A stretch of DNA of 64,000 nucleotides from Cellulomonas hominis (GTDB lineage Bacteria > Actinomycetota > Actinomycetes > Actinomycetales > Cellulomonadaceae), in assembly GCF_014201095.1 (NCBI RefSeq), contig NZ_JACHDN010000001.1:2046001-2110000 (forward strand), in the 5' to 3' direction. The position numbers were made by a program, and so were the translations under genes. The notes beneath the pieces are model-generated. The model ran no database searches and was not told where the DNA came from. It worked only from the letters and a program-made list of their open reading frames with translations. This document shows positions 26,304 to 35,900 of this stretch, piece by piece; within the stretch, counting starts at the first letter, position 1; the number at the start of each line of letters is the position of its first letter.

Positions 26304-27259
26304 GCGACCCCCTGGAGCGGCTGCGCGCCGCCGACCCCGCCCGCGGGCGCGGCCTGGACGACCTGGACCCGGCGGCGTGGGCCGTGCTGCACGACGGCGT
26401 GCTGCGCACCCCCTCGGGGACGGTGCCCGCACGGCGCCGCCGGTGGCGGCTCGGCCGGAACGCGACGATCGCCCTCGGGCTCGGCGTGGTGCTCACGGCG
26501 GGCGGGTTGGCCACGATCCCGGGGTTCCTCGGGGGGACGGTGGGCGGGCCGAACTGCCTGCGGACCTGGGGCGAGCCCGCCGAGGTCACGGGGCCGTGGG
26601 TCTCCGGCGACCCGGTCGGCGACTGCGTCCTCTACTGGGAGCAGGAGGGCATGGAGCCGCCGGAGGACCTGGTGGCGTTCACGGTGCAGGGCCTCACCTA
26701 CGCCGCGCCCGCCGGCGAGGTGCCGCAGGGCGCGGTGTCCCTCGACGGGCAGCCGGTGTACACGCCCGCGGAGATGGAGCTGCAGCAGAGCGCGGCCGAC
26801 TCCGTCGACGGCGGCGTGGTCTGCCGCAGCGTCCCCGAGGCGGCGGCCTGGGCGCAGCAGGAGCTGGACCGGCTCGGCCTCGCGGGCACCTGGACCGTCG
26901 AGGTCACCGGCGATCCGGCGGACCCGCACTGGTCCGAGGACGGCATCGACCGGCCGTGCAGCGTGGTCGACGTGCAGCAGCACGGCCGCGTGGCCGTCTT
27001 CCCCGGCGCGGACCCGGCCGTCGACATGTTCCCGGACGGGAACTGGCGCGCCGACCTGCTGCGGGAGCGGATCACCGACGCGTGCGTGACCGTGGACGAG
27101 GCCCGGGCGGTGGCCGACGAGATGCTGGCCGGCGAGGAGCACCACTGGCCCACGAGCAGCGTCGTCGACGAGTCCGCCGACTGCGCGCGGGTGGACCTCG
27201 CCATCGGCGGCAGCATCCAGGTGACCGTCTACGGGCCGACGCGGGTCGCCGCGGGGTGA
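26300..27259 (+). CDS. Membrane-anchored protein paired with ECF sigma factor
   Basis: A 319-aa protein: cytoplasmic N-terminus of ~50 residues, one membrane helix (NATIALGLGVVLTAGGLATI), then an acidic extracytoplasmic domain with scattered Cys (NCLRTWG, DCVLYWEQ, VVCRSVPE, CSVVDVQ, ACVTVDE, DCARVDL). Its ATG overlaps the sigma stop (ATGA). That position suggests an anti-sigma role, but the zinc-finger HxxxCxxC motif of ZAS anti-sigma factors is absent. It could instead be the target effector of the sigma factor. I do not recognise the external domain. Confidence 0.8.
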   Translation: MSDPLERLRAADPARGRGLDDLDPAAWAVLHDGVLRTPSGTVPARRRRWRLGRNATIALGLGVVLTAGGLATIPGFLGGTVGGPNCLRTWGEPAEVTGPWVSGDPVGDCVLYWEQEGMEPPEDLVAFTVQGLTYAAPAGEVPQGAVSLDGQPVYTPAEMELQQSAADSVDGGVVCRSVPEAAAWAQQELDRLGLAGTWTVEVTGDPADPHWSEDGIDRPCSVVDVQQHGRVAVFPGADPAVDMFPDGNWRADLLRERITDACVTVDEARAVADEMLAGEEHHWPTSSVVDESADCARVDLAIGGSIQVTVYGPTRVAAG

Positions 27260-27272
27260 CGCGATCCGGAGG

Positions 27273-27656
27273 TCAGCCGGTGACGCCGTCGACGTACAGC
27301 CACGCGCCGTGCTCGCGGACGAACCGGCTGACCTCCCGCAGGACGCCGCGGCCGTCGGGGCCCCGGTGGTGCGCCGCGAACGCCACGGTGCCCTCGGTGT
27401 CGAACGGGCCGCCGCGGTCGGTGGCCAGGACGTCGAGGCGCGTCCAGCGCAGGTCGTCGTCCAGGTCGAGCCGGTGCGGGCGGGTCGACGGGTGCCAGGT
27501 CGCGCGGAGGTACGCGGCGTCGCCGACGGCGAACGCGCTGTACCGGGAGCGCATGAGCTGCTCGGCGGTCGCCGCCGACGCCTCGCCGCGGTGCAGGGGG
27601 CCGCAGCACGCGTCGTAGGTCTCGCCGCTGAGGCAGGGGCAGCGCGTCTCGGTCAC
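27273..27656 (-). CDS. YchJ-like protein with SEC-C zinc motif
   Basis: A 127-aa protein beginning with CPCLSGETYDACCGPLH, the SEC-C type zinc-binding Cys cluster, followed by the YchJ core (AEQLMRSRYSAFAVGDAAYL, TWHPSTRP). The family's function is not established. The GTG is preferred because the Cys cluster must be N-terminal, and GATACT ends 6 nt before it (leaderless). Confidence 0.9.
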   Translation of the reverse strand: MTETRCPCLSGETYDACCGPLHRGEASAATAEQLMRSRYSAFAVGDAAYLRATWHPSTRPHRLDLDDDLRWTRLDVLATDRGGPFDTEGTVAFAAHHRGPDGRGVLREVSRFVREHGAWLYVDGVTG

Positions 27657-27679
27657 GTCCCCAGTATCCGCGGCGGGGG

Positions 27680-30364
27680 TCAGCGCCGGGGGCCGGGGCG
27701 GCGGGCGCGGGCCGGGGCGGTCGCGCGGCGGCGGGCCGTCAGCGCGGCGGCGCCCGCGGCGAGGAGCGCGGCGGCCAGGGCCGCGAGGGGTGCGGCGTCC
27801 GCGCCGGTCACCGGGAGGCCGCCCCCGCCGGGGGCCGCGCCCGTGCCGGAGCCGCCGCCCGTGCCGCCGGCGCCTCCGTCGCCCGGGTCGCCCGGGTCCA
27901 CCGGCGGCCCGTCGCCGGTCACCACGACCGTCACCGTCGCGGTGTCGCACGCGGGGGACACGTCGTCGGCGCAGATCCGGTACGTGAACGTGTCCGTCCC
28001 GACGAACCCGGGCGCCGGCGTGTAGACCAGCGCGCCGCCGGCGAGGGCCACCGTGCCGTTCGCGGGCGGCGTCGCGACGTCGGGCGGGAGCACCGTACCG
28101 AGGTCGTTCGCGGCGACGTCGACGGTCACGGGCGTGCCCGCGGGCGTCGTGGCGGAGTCGTCGCCGGCGACCGGGTCCACCAGCACGGTGACCAGGCCGG
28201 TGGCGCACAGGACCGGGACGCCGTCGTCGCAGACCGTGTACTGGTACACCGCCCGCCCCGCGAACCCGGGCGGGGGCGTGTACGTGGTGGTCGTCGTCGT
28301 GGCGGTGGCGTCACCGGTCGTGGGCGGGAAGACCGAGGCCAGCGCGACCGCGTCGCCGTCCGGGTCGGAGACGGCGGGCGCCCCGGTCACCGGGGCGCCG
28401 ACCGTGGTCTCCATCGCCAGCGGCGGCGCGAGCGGCGGCAGGTTGTCGGGAACCACGTGCACGACCACGACGGCGAGCGCGCAGTCCCCCGGGTCCGCGG
28501 GCGCGCAGGCCCGGTAGACGAACGTGTCGTCACCGAGGTACCCGGGGCCCGGTGTGTACGTCACGGTGCCGGTCGCGGGGTCGATCTGCGTCAGGCCGTG
28601 GGACGCGGACGCGTCGAGGTTCGAGGAGAGGACCGCGCCGCCCGGGTCGTTCGCGAGCACGTCGATCGTCACGGGCTGGTCCATCAGCGTCGTGGTCTCG
28701 TCGTTCACGGCGCGCGGGTGGATGATCAGCGTCACCGTGGCGGGGGCGCTGCACTCCGCGGGCGTCTGGTTGTCGCAGACCCGGTACGTGAAGGTGTCGG
28801 TGCCGACGAAGCCGTCGTCCGGCAGGTAGCCGAACAGGCCGTTGGGCAGCGCGATGACGCGCCCCGACGTGGGCCCGTCGACCACGGAGTACCGGAGCTG
28901 GAGGTCGGGGTCGGGGCTGCTGCCGTCCAGCACGCCGACGATCGGCAGCCCGGGCGGACCGTCCCGGGTCAGCGGCGCCGCGGTCGGCGGCCCGGTGTCG
29001 GGGGGCGAGGGCTCGACGTCGGTCGTGACGGTCTCGGAGTCCGCGGAGCCGTCGTTGTTCGACGCGTCCGGGTCGGGGGTGGTCGAGGTGGCGCTCACGA
29101 CGTTGACCAGGGTCCCGTCGGCCGGGGCCCTCCCGGACGCGGTGAGGGTCACGGTCTGCCCGGCGGCGAGCGTCCCGAGCGACCAGGTGACGGTGCCCCC
29201 GGCGACCACCCCGCCCGCGTCCGCGGCGGGGTCGAGGAGCGTCGGCGGCAGCGTGTCGGTGACCGTCACGTCCTCGGCGGCGTCGGGGCCGGCGTTGGTG
29301 ACCGTGACCGTGTAGGTCAGCGTCCCGTCGGGGAGGACCGAGGCCGGGCCGGTCTTGGCCACCTGGACGTCCGCCGACGGCGGCGCGGCCGGGTCGGCGC
29401 AGTCGGGAGCCGGGTAGTCGGCGGGGCCCGGGATCGTCAGGTCGCGCCGGTCGACGTTGGCGACGGTCCCGTTCACGACGTCGAAGTACGGGAACGTCGT
29501 GCCCGGCACGTCGAGGAAGATCGGCACCAGCGCGAGGTCGCCGGCGAACGTGCCCTGCACGCTCGTGGTCCCGGTGAACGCGTACCGGCCGTACCCCGTG
29601 ACCGCGCCGTCGTCGGTGAGCGTCGTCGCGGTCGTGGCCCCGGTCGGCGTCTGCGACCACGAGCCGGAGCCGGAGACCTGAAGGCCGCCGCCGAGCGCGA
29701 CCAGGCCGGTGTTGGTCGAGCCGGGAGCGTTGGTGGTGAGGCCGCCGGCCGCGTCGATGATGCAGAGGTTGTGCAGCGAGCCGCCGCCGTTGACGATCAC
29801 GTCGCCGCCGAGGGTCGCCGTGCCGGCGTTCCGGAACGCCCCGCTGATCGTCGTGGTGCCGCCGGCGGTCAGCGTCCCGTTGTTGACCAGGGAGACGTTG
29901 CCGTTGACGGTCGCGCCGCCGGGCAGCGCCAGCGTCCCGTCGTTGACGACCGTCCCGGCGGCGGGGGCGAGCTGCCCGGTGACCGCCAGGGTGGCGCCCG
30001 CGGCGTTCCGGACCGTCCCGGGGCCGTTCACGTTGAGCCCGGCGACCGTGGTGGTGCCCGCGTTGTCCAGCACGAAGCCGGCGTTCGTCGCGATCGACGG
30101 CAGCGAGGCGGTGCCGCCGGGGGCGACGTAGACGGTGCCCGCGGCGTTGTTCACGTACGCCGGGGCGAGCGTCGCACCCGCGGCCACGCACAGCGTCGCG
30201 CCGGCGGGCAGGGAGTTCACGCCGCCGGACTGGGTGCCGCCCGCGATCAGCACGACCTCGCCCGCCGCGACGTCCAGCGGCGCGCCGGAGGTCGAGCCGG
30301 TGACCGTCCGGGTGGGCGCCGCGCAGTCGTCGGCGGGCGCGGCGACGGCCGGTCCCGCGGGCAC
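27680..30364 (-). CDS. Sortase-anchored (LPVTG) surface protein with DUF11 and cadherin-like repeats
   Basis: An 894-aa cell-wall protein from the in-frame GTG. Order: an N-terminal repetitive beta-helix-like region (GNVSLVNNGTLTAGG, ISGAFRNAGTATLGGD), one DUF11 domain (LTYTVTVTNAGPDAAEDVTV), about four Ig/cadherin-like repeats each with a DTFTYRVCD-type strand, a Gly-rich spacer, then LPVTG near residue 848, a hydrophobic helix and an Arg-rich tail for sortase attachment. The in-frame start leaves only a stub of a signal peptide. A better signal would begin at an ATG at 30447 in another frame (see findings). Probably an adhesin or envelope-architecture protein. Confidence 0.85.
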   Translation of the reverse strand: MPAGPAVAAPADDCAAPTRTVTGSTSGAPLDVAAGEVVLIAGGTQSGGVNSLPAGATLCVAAGATLAPAYVNNAAGTVYVAPGGTASLPSIATNAGFVLDNAGTTTVAGLNVNGPGTVRNAAGATLAVTGQLAPAAGTVVNDGTLALPGGATVNGNVSLVNNGTLTAGGTTTISGAFRNAGTATLGGDVIVNGGGSLHNLCIIDAAGGLTTNAPGSTNTGLVALGGGLQVSGSGSWSQTPTGATTATTLTDDGAVTGYGRYAFTGTTSVQGTFAGDLALVPIFLDVPGTTFPYFDVVNGTVANVDRRDLTIPGPADYPAPDCADPAAPPSADVQVAKTGPASVLPDGTLTYTVTVTNAGPDAAEDVTVTDTLPPTLLDPAADAGGVVAGGTVTWSLGTLAAGQTVTLTASGRAPADGTLVNVVSATSTTPDPDASNNDGSADSETVTTDVEPSPPDTGPPTAAPLTRDGPPGLPIVGVLDGSSPDPDLQLRYSVVDGPTSGRVIALPNGLFGYLPDDGFVGTDTFTYRVCDNQTPAECSAPATVTLIIHPRAVNDETTTLMDQPVTIDVLANDPGGAVLSSNLDASASHGLTQIDPATGTVTYTPGPGYLGDDTFVYRACAPADPGDCALAVVVVHVVPDNLPPLAPPLAMETTVGAPVTGAPAVSDPDGDAVALASVFPPTTGDATATTTTTTYTPPPGFAGRAVYQYTVCDDGVPVLCATGLVTVLVDPVAGDDSATTPAGTPVTVDVAANDLGTVLPPDVATPPANGTVALAGGALVYTPAPGFVGTDTFTYRICADDVSPACDTATVTVVVTGDGPPVDPGDPGDGGAGGTGGGSGTGAAPGGGGLPVTGADAAPLAALAAALLAAGAAALTARRRATAPARARRPGPRR

Positions 30365-30456
30365 CAGGGCCGCGGCCGCCGTCCGGCCAGGGGTGGACCC
30401 GCCGGGTCCGGACGGACGTCCCGGCGCCCCGTCGGCGCGTTCGCCATGATGGTCCG

Positions 30457-31725
30457 GTGCCGACCCAGCCCACCGACGACGAGCTCGAGCTCATCCGCCA
30501 GTCCGGCGTCGCCCTGCGCGTCGGGCGGCTGAGCCTGTCCGCCGGCACCGGCTCCTACCGCGTGAAGTCCTCGATGGCGCGGGTCGCGCACGCGATCGGC
30601 ATCGACCGGCACGAGGCGCACGTGACGCTCACCGAGATCACCACGACCTCGCACCGCGGCGCGTCCTTCCGCACGGAGGTCGCCGAGGTGCGGTCCGTCG
30701 GCATCAACGCCGACCGGCTCTCGGAGCTCGAGCGTCTCGCGGGCCGGCTCGCGACCTCCCCGCGGCGGGCGTCGGTCGAGGAGGTCTCCGCCGAGCTCGA
30801 CCGCATCGAGCGCAAGCCCCCGCTGTACCCGGACGTCGTCAACGCGCTGTGGGCGGCCGTGGCCTGCGCCGCGTTCGCGTTCCTCAACCACGGCGGGCCC
30901 GTCGAGATGGCCGGCGCGTTCGTCGCGGCGTGGCTCGGCCAGCTCGGCCGCCGGCTGCTGCTGCACCGCGGGTTCAACCAGTTCGGCGTGACGATGATCG
31001 CGGCCGCCGTCGCGTGCCTCGCCTACCTCGGGCTGGTCTCCGTGCTGCACGGCCTCGGCGCCACGGAGGTCCGGCACGCCGCCGGGTACGTGTCCGCGGT
31101 GCTGTTCCTCGTGCCCGGGTTCCCGCTGGTCACCGGCGGCCTCGACCTGGCGAAGCTCGACTTCTCCGCCGGGGTCGCCCGGCTCACGTACGCGCTGATG
31201 ATCCTCACGTCCGCGGCGCTCGCGGTGTGGGGCGTGTCCATCGCGGTCGGCCTGTCGCCGGACCCCGAGGCCGGCCCGCCGATCGACCCCGGCCTGCTCA
31301 TCGCGCTGCGGATGCTCGCGTCGTTCGTCGGCGTGCTCGGGTTCGCGCTGATGTTCAACAGCCCGTGGCGGATGGCCCTGGGCGCAGCCCTCGTCGGCAT
31401 GGTCGCGAACACCGGCCGGCTGTACCTGACCGACACCGACCTCGCCCCGCAGGCCGCAGCGGCGGGGGCCGCGCTGCTCGTCGGGCTGCTGGCCGCCGTC
31501 ATCGCGCCGCGGCTCGGCGTCCCGCGGATCACGGTGTCCGTCCCGGCCGTCGTCATCATGGTGCCCGGGGTCTCCGCGTACCGGGCGGTGTTCTACATCT
31601 CGAACGGGGACACCACGCAGGCGCTGGCGTACGGGGTGCAGGCGGGGCTGGTCGTCGTGGCCCTCTCGGTGGGCCTCGCGGTGGCGCGGATGCTGTCCGA
31701 CAGGGAGTGGGCGTTCGAGCGCTGA
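30457..31725 (+). CDS. ThrE-type threonine/serine exporter
   Basis: A 422-aa inner-membrane protein. The N-terminal ~125 residues are the cytoplasmic ThrE domain (ALRVGRLSLSAGTGSYRVKS, ITTTSHRGASFRTEVAEV), then ten membrane helices in two halves (DUF1212 plus DUF3815 as a fusion, as in Corynebacterium ThrE). The GTG start has CATGAT ending 6 nt upstream, so it is probably leaderless. It is divergent from the surface-protein gene, with at most 92 bp between them. Confidence 0.9.
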   Translation: MPTQPTDDELELIRQSGVALRVGRLSLSAGTGSYRVKSSMARVAHAIGIDRHEAHVTLTEITTTSHRGASFRTEVAEVRSVGINADRLSELERLAGRLATSPRRASVEEVSAELDRIERKPPLYPDVVNALWAAVACAAFAFLNHGGPVEMAGAFVAAWLGQLGRRLLLHRGFNQFGVTMIAAAVACLAYLGLVSVLHGLGATEVRHAAGYVSAVLFLVPGFPLVTGGLDLAKLDFSAGVARLTYALMILTSAALAVWGVSIAVGLSPDPEAGPPIDPGLLIALRMLASFVGVLGFALMFNSPWRMALGAALVGMVANTGRLYLTDTDLAPQAAAAGAALLVGLLAAVIAPRLGVPRITVSVPAVVIMVPGVSAYRAVFYISNGDTTQALAYGVQAGLVVVALSVGLAVARMLSDREWAFER

Positions 31726-31775
31726 CCAGCGCTTTGGCGCCTGCCGCCGCGGCCCGGTACCCTGGGGGCGCATCT

Positions 31776-31864
31776 GGAGACGTCGCATAGCCAGGTCTAG
31801 TGCGCGACCCTGCTAAGGTCGTGAAGGGGCAACCCTTCCGTGGGTTCAAATCCCACCGTCTCCG
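31776..31864 (+). tRNA. tRNA-Ser(GCU)
   Basis: Acceptor GGAGACG/CGTCTCC, discriminator G. The anticodon loop CTGCTAA has anticodon GCT at 31812-31814. It has a long variable arm (GTGAAGGGGCAACCCTTCC) and the T-loop GGTTCAAATCC. CCA is not encoded. It reads AGC/AGU. Confidence 0.97.
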
Positions 31865-31869
31865 CTCCA

Positions 31870-31900
31870 CGAAGGCCCGGTCATGGCGACCGGGCCTTCG
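31870..31900 (+). terminator. Hairpin terminator of tRNA-Ser(GCU)
   Basis: CGAAGGCCCGGTC (31870-31882) pairs perfectly over 13 bp with GACCGGGCCTTCG (31888-31900), with a 5-nt loop, starting 6 nt after the tRNA; a short TCGTC follows. From 31901 to the next gene I see no ORF or repeat that I can support. Confidence 0.85.
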
Positions 31901-32107
31901 TCGTCCCGGGCGCACGGCGCGCACGCATCGTCGAACCCCCGGCACTCAGTTCCCGTCGAGGAGAGCTCGCGGACGCGCGGTTTGCCCTGCTTCGGCCCCT
32001 CACTGGTGCGCACAGTGCCGCGCGCGGCGGCGTTGAGTGGTGGGTCCGCCCCCATCCTCTGATCTGGCGGTCCACGCCTGGCCCGCTGCTTGTTCCCAGG
32101 GGAAGGC

Positions 32108-32935
32108 ATGCTCCGCGTGCGCACGATCCGACGTCGGCAACGGGTTCCGCAGGACGCGCACGCAGGGACGGGTCTCCCTCCCGCGACGGGAGGCGCACGC
32201 GCCGTCTCCCGCGCGAGGGCGATGGTCGCCGCTGGTCTGCTGATCCTCGCCATGGGGCTGGGTGCCGCGTTCGCCGCCGCATCCGCTGGGGCGTCGACGA
32301 GCGCGCGCTCCGCCGAGCAGGTGATCGCCGGGCTGGACCACGTCGGACGGGCGCCGGTGCGGGAACCCGTGGTGTCGCTGGCCGGCACGGGCCTGGTCGA
32401 CCGCACCGCGTGGGCGGACACCGACGGTGACGGCGTCGCCGACCGGGTCGAGGAGGCGCTGTGCGGGTCCGCGACCTGTGCGGTGCCGTGGGCGGACGTG
32501 GACGGCGACGGCGTCGCCGATGCGGTCGACGTCCTCGTCTGCGGGACCGCGGGTTGCGTGGACCCCCGGGTCGACGCGGACGCCGACCGGATCCCGGACT
32601 TCGTCGGGGTGCTGCTGTGCGGGGACGGTGGCTGCCCGCCCGGGACCCTGCGCGGCGACGTCGACGGTGACGGGGTGGAGAACTGGGTCGAGGCCCTGAT
32701 CGCCGGGAACGCGACGGGAGCGACCGGCTTCGAGGACCTCGACGGGGACGGCATCGCGGACGCCGCCGCGCTCATGGAGTGCCTGAAGGTGGACGGTCGT
32801 CTCGCCACGACCGGCGCGGAGGCGTGGTGGCTGCTGGCCGCCGCGTGCGCCGCGGGTGGGACGGGGCTGGTGCTGCGCGGGTGGCGTGACCTGCGTGCAG
32901 GACGGGACACGACGTCGAAGGGGGTGGCGGCGTGA
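32108..32935 (+). CDS. Cell-wall-anchored protein with DxDxDG calcium-type repeats (LATTG)
   Basis: A 275-aa exported protein. An Arg-rich start and a membrane signal (VAAGLLILAMGLGAAFAAAS) lead to five DxDxDG loops (DTDGDGVAD, DVDGDGVAD, DADADRIPD, DVDGDGVEN, DLDGDGIAD), as in thrombospondin type 3 or dockerin-like calcium loops. Three repeats carry a paired-Cys hairpin (CGSATC, CGTAGC, CGDGGC). It ends in LATTG plus a hydrophobic helix and Arg tail; LAxTG is the class E sortase signal. ATG at 32108 with GGGGAAGG immediately upstream. The stop overlaps the GTG of the RHS gene, so the two are coupled; it may be a surface anchor or chaperone for the toxin. Confidence 0.85.
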   Translation: MLRVRTIRRRQRVPQDAHAGTGLPPATGGARAVSRARAMVAAGLLILAMGLGAAFAAASAGASTSARSAEQVIAGLDHVGRAPVREPVVSLAGTGLVDRTAWADTDGDGVADRVEEALCGSATCAVPWADVDGDGVADAVDVLVCGTAGCVDPRVDADADRIPDFVGVLLCGDGGCPPGTLRGDVDGDGVENWVEALIAGNATGATGFEDLDGDGIADAAALMECLKVDGRLATTGAEAWWLLAAACAAGGTGLVLRGWRDLRAGRDTTSKGVAA

Positions 32936-35900
32936 ACACCACCCGCACGAGCACAGGATCCGGCCGCGGCGTCGAAGCGGCACTCGCCCGGTGGGCAGGG
33001 CGCGGCCTGGTCGCCGCGACCGCCTCGGGCGCGCTGGTCGCGGTGATGCTGGTGCCCGCCGAGCCGTCGGCCGCGCACGAGCGGGCCCAGGCTGCTCAGG
33101 AGGTGCTCGCGTGGGCGCGGTCGAACGCCGCGACCGCCGCCGACCCCTCCGGACCGGCGCCCGCACCCGCGCCGCACGCGCAGGTCGCCCCCGAGCCGAC
33201 CGGCGGCTCCGGCCCGCACGTGTGGGGCACGGGCACGGTGACCCCGGGCGCGGGCGGACAGATCGCCGGCGGGCAGGTGTCGGTCGAGTTCTCCGGCCAC
33301 GACCTGGCAGACCCGGTCGACGTGACGCTCACCGCCCTGGACGAGGCGACCGCCGCGACCGCCGGTGACGGGGAGTCCGTCGTCGTCCTGGCGCCCGGGT
33401 TCGACGTGACGGCGCTCGACCCGGCCGGCGAGCAGGTCACCGCGTTCCCGAACGACGCTCCCGACGCACCCGGACCCGCCCCGAGCGCTGCCGCCCGCCG
33501 GTCGGGCGGGTCGTTGCCGGTCACCGAGGCCGAGGACGGGTCGGCGCTCATCGGGGGGCTCCCCGTGGGCCGGGCACCGCACCCGCAGGCGGCGAACCTC
33601 GATGCCGAGCTCGGCGAGTCCATGGCCGGCGACGACGGCGACTCCGTCCCCGGCGTCCGGGTCGAGGTGCAGGTCGACCCGGACGCGCTGGACGGCATCC
33701 GGCCCGGGTCGGTGCGGCTGATGACCCGGGAGACCGACGCCGACCCCTGGTCGGTCGTCCCCTCGTTCCTGGACACCGACCGGTCGGTGGTCGTCGGGGA
33801 GCTGGACCACCTGTCGCAGTTCGTCGTGATCGGCGGCAAGGACGTCGGGGACCCGCGGCCGCGGGTGGTGCTGGACCCGGACAACGACCGGGCGTTCGCG
33901 AACAGTCCGGGGCCCCGGGTCACGGAGGTCGGCTACAACGTCGAGCTCGCGAACCAGGTCGCCGCGCGCCTGAGGCAGACGTGCAACGCCGACGTCGTCG
34001 TCACCCGCACCACGCCGATCCCCGAGCTCGGCCGCGACGTCCGGGCGGGCATGGCGTACGCCCACCAGCCGGACCTCACCGTGACGTTCGGGTTCAACGG
34101 CAACGACGGCACCGCCTGGGGGAACATCGGCAACGGCGGCTCCGAGGTGTACTCCCGCGGTGGGGGCCTGGACGAGCAGGCCCGCGCCACCGTCCTGAAC
34201 GTCCTGCCGGCGTACACCGGCCGCCCGGCGAACCCGAAGTCGCGGGCGAACCTGACCTACCCGGAGTACGCGGGCCTGCCCGGCGCGCTGATCCACCTCG
34301 AGACCCTGTTCCTGGACCACAACTTCGACCGGCCGGTCATCGACAACGGCTTCTCGTTCATCGTCGACGGGGTGTTCACCTCGCTGGGGTTGCAGCTGGA
34401 GAACCAGGGGTTCGACTGCTCCGACCCGAACCGGGGCGGTGGGTGGCCGTCCCCGCCGTCCGCGGCGCAGATCGCGGCGTGGATGCAGCTGGGGTTCAAG
34501 AACTACGCCGCCTACGGCGGAGACCCGGTGAACTTCGCCACGGGCAACCTGGTCGAGCTCGAGGGCCTGTTCCACGTCACCGGGCCTGGCGGGTCGGACG
34601 CCCAGGTCGCGCTGGTCTACAACTCCCAGGACGGACGCCTCTCCCGGTTCGGCGCCGGATGGACCTCGGACCTGACCGCCCGGGCGCAGCGGTTCACCGA
34701 CGGGTCGGTCATGGTCGTGCGCGGCGACGGCGCGTCGTTCACGTTCGCCGCGAACGGCGCCGGCGGGTACACGGCCGACGCCAACACCGGCGCCACCTTG
34801 GCCGAGGCCGGGGGCGGGCACCTGCTCCTGACCGTGGACGACGGCACGACGTGGCGGTTCGACGCCTCCCACCCCGAGGGCGTGGGCGACGTCGTCGAGC
34901 GCCGCGACCCGACCGGTGCGGTGACCCGGTTCGAGTACGCGCCGATCGACGGCGACCCGATGTTCCGCCCGCTGACCGCCGTGGTGCTGCCCGGCGAGCA
35001 GCGCGTCACCGTGACCTCCGACGCGCGCGGGATCGTCACCGCGTTGACCGCGCCCGACGGGCGGACCTGGCAGCTGGGGTACGACGCCGCCCTGGACCTG
35101 CGCACGATCACCCTGCCGGACGGGCGGGTGCGCGGCTTCGACTACGACGCCGCCCACCGGTTGACCGTCGCGCGCGACGGTGCCGGGGCGGTGTACCTGA
35201 CGAACACCTACGACGCCGCGGGGAGGGTCGTCTCCCAGGGCGATGGTGTCGGCGGCACGCGTACGTTCGCCTACCGGGCCGGCGGAGTGGACTACACCGA
35301 CGCCGCGGGGTCGGTGTGGTCCTACGAGGTGGATGCCCGGTCGCGGGTGACCGCGTTCACCGACCCGCTGGGGCAGAACACCACGGTCGAGTACGGGGCG
35401 CTGGACGCACCGACCGCCCTGGTCGGGCCGGACGGGCGGCGCACCAGCTACGACCTGGACGCCCAAGGCCGCCCCACGGCCGTGGACGCACCCGGCGCAG
35501 GCCGGACCGACCTGGTGCTCGACCCGCTCGGGCGCGTCACCCAGGTCACCGGACCCGGTGCCGAGGACGGCAGCACGCTGACCACCAGCATCCGCCGTGA
35601 CGGTGCCGGTCGCCCCACCGAGGTGGAGCGCCCGGACGGGTCGGTCGAGGTCACGCGGTACGACGCCGCGGGCAACCCGGTCGCGTTCGTCGACGCTGGC
35701 GGGGAGCGCTGGACGGCGACGTTCGATGCGCGCGGCAACCAGACCGGCGCGACCGACCCGTTGGGGCGGACCACGACGTCCGCCTACGACGCCGGGAACC
35801 GCCTGACCTCCCGCACCCTGCCGTCCGGCGCGACCTGGGCCTACGCCTACGACACCGCGGGGCGGCTGATCACCGAGACCGATCCGAACGGGGCGGTCAC

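Noticed and set aside
26300..27259. Calling the sigma-linked membrane protein a ZAS anti-sigma factor
   Set aside because: The HxxxCxxC zinc motif is absent from its cytoplasmic part, so only the pairing is claimed.
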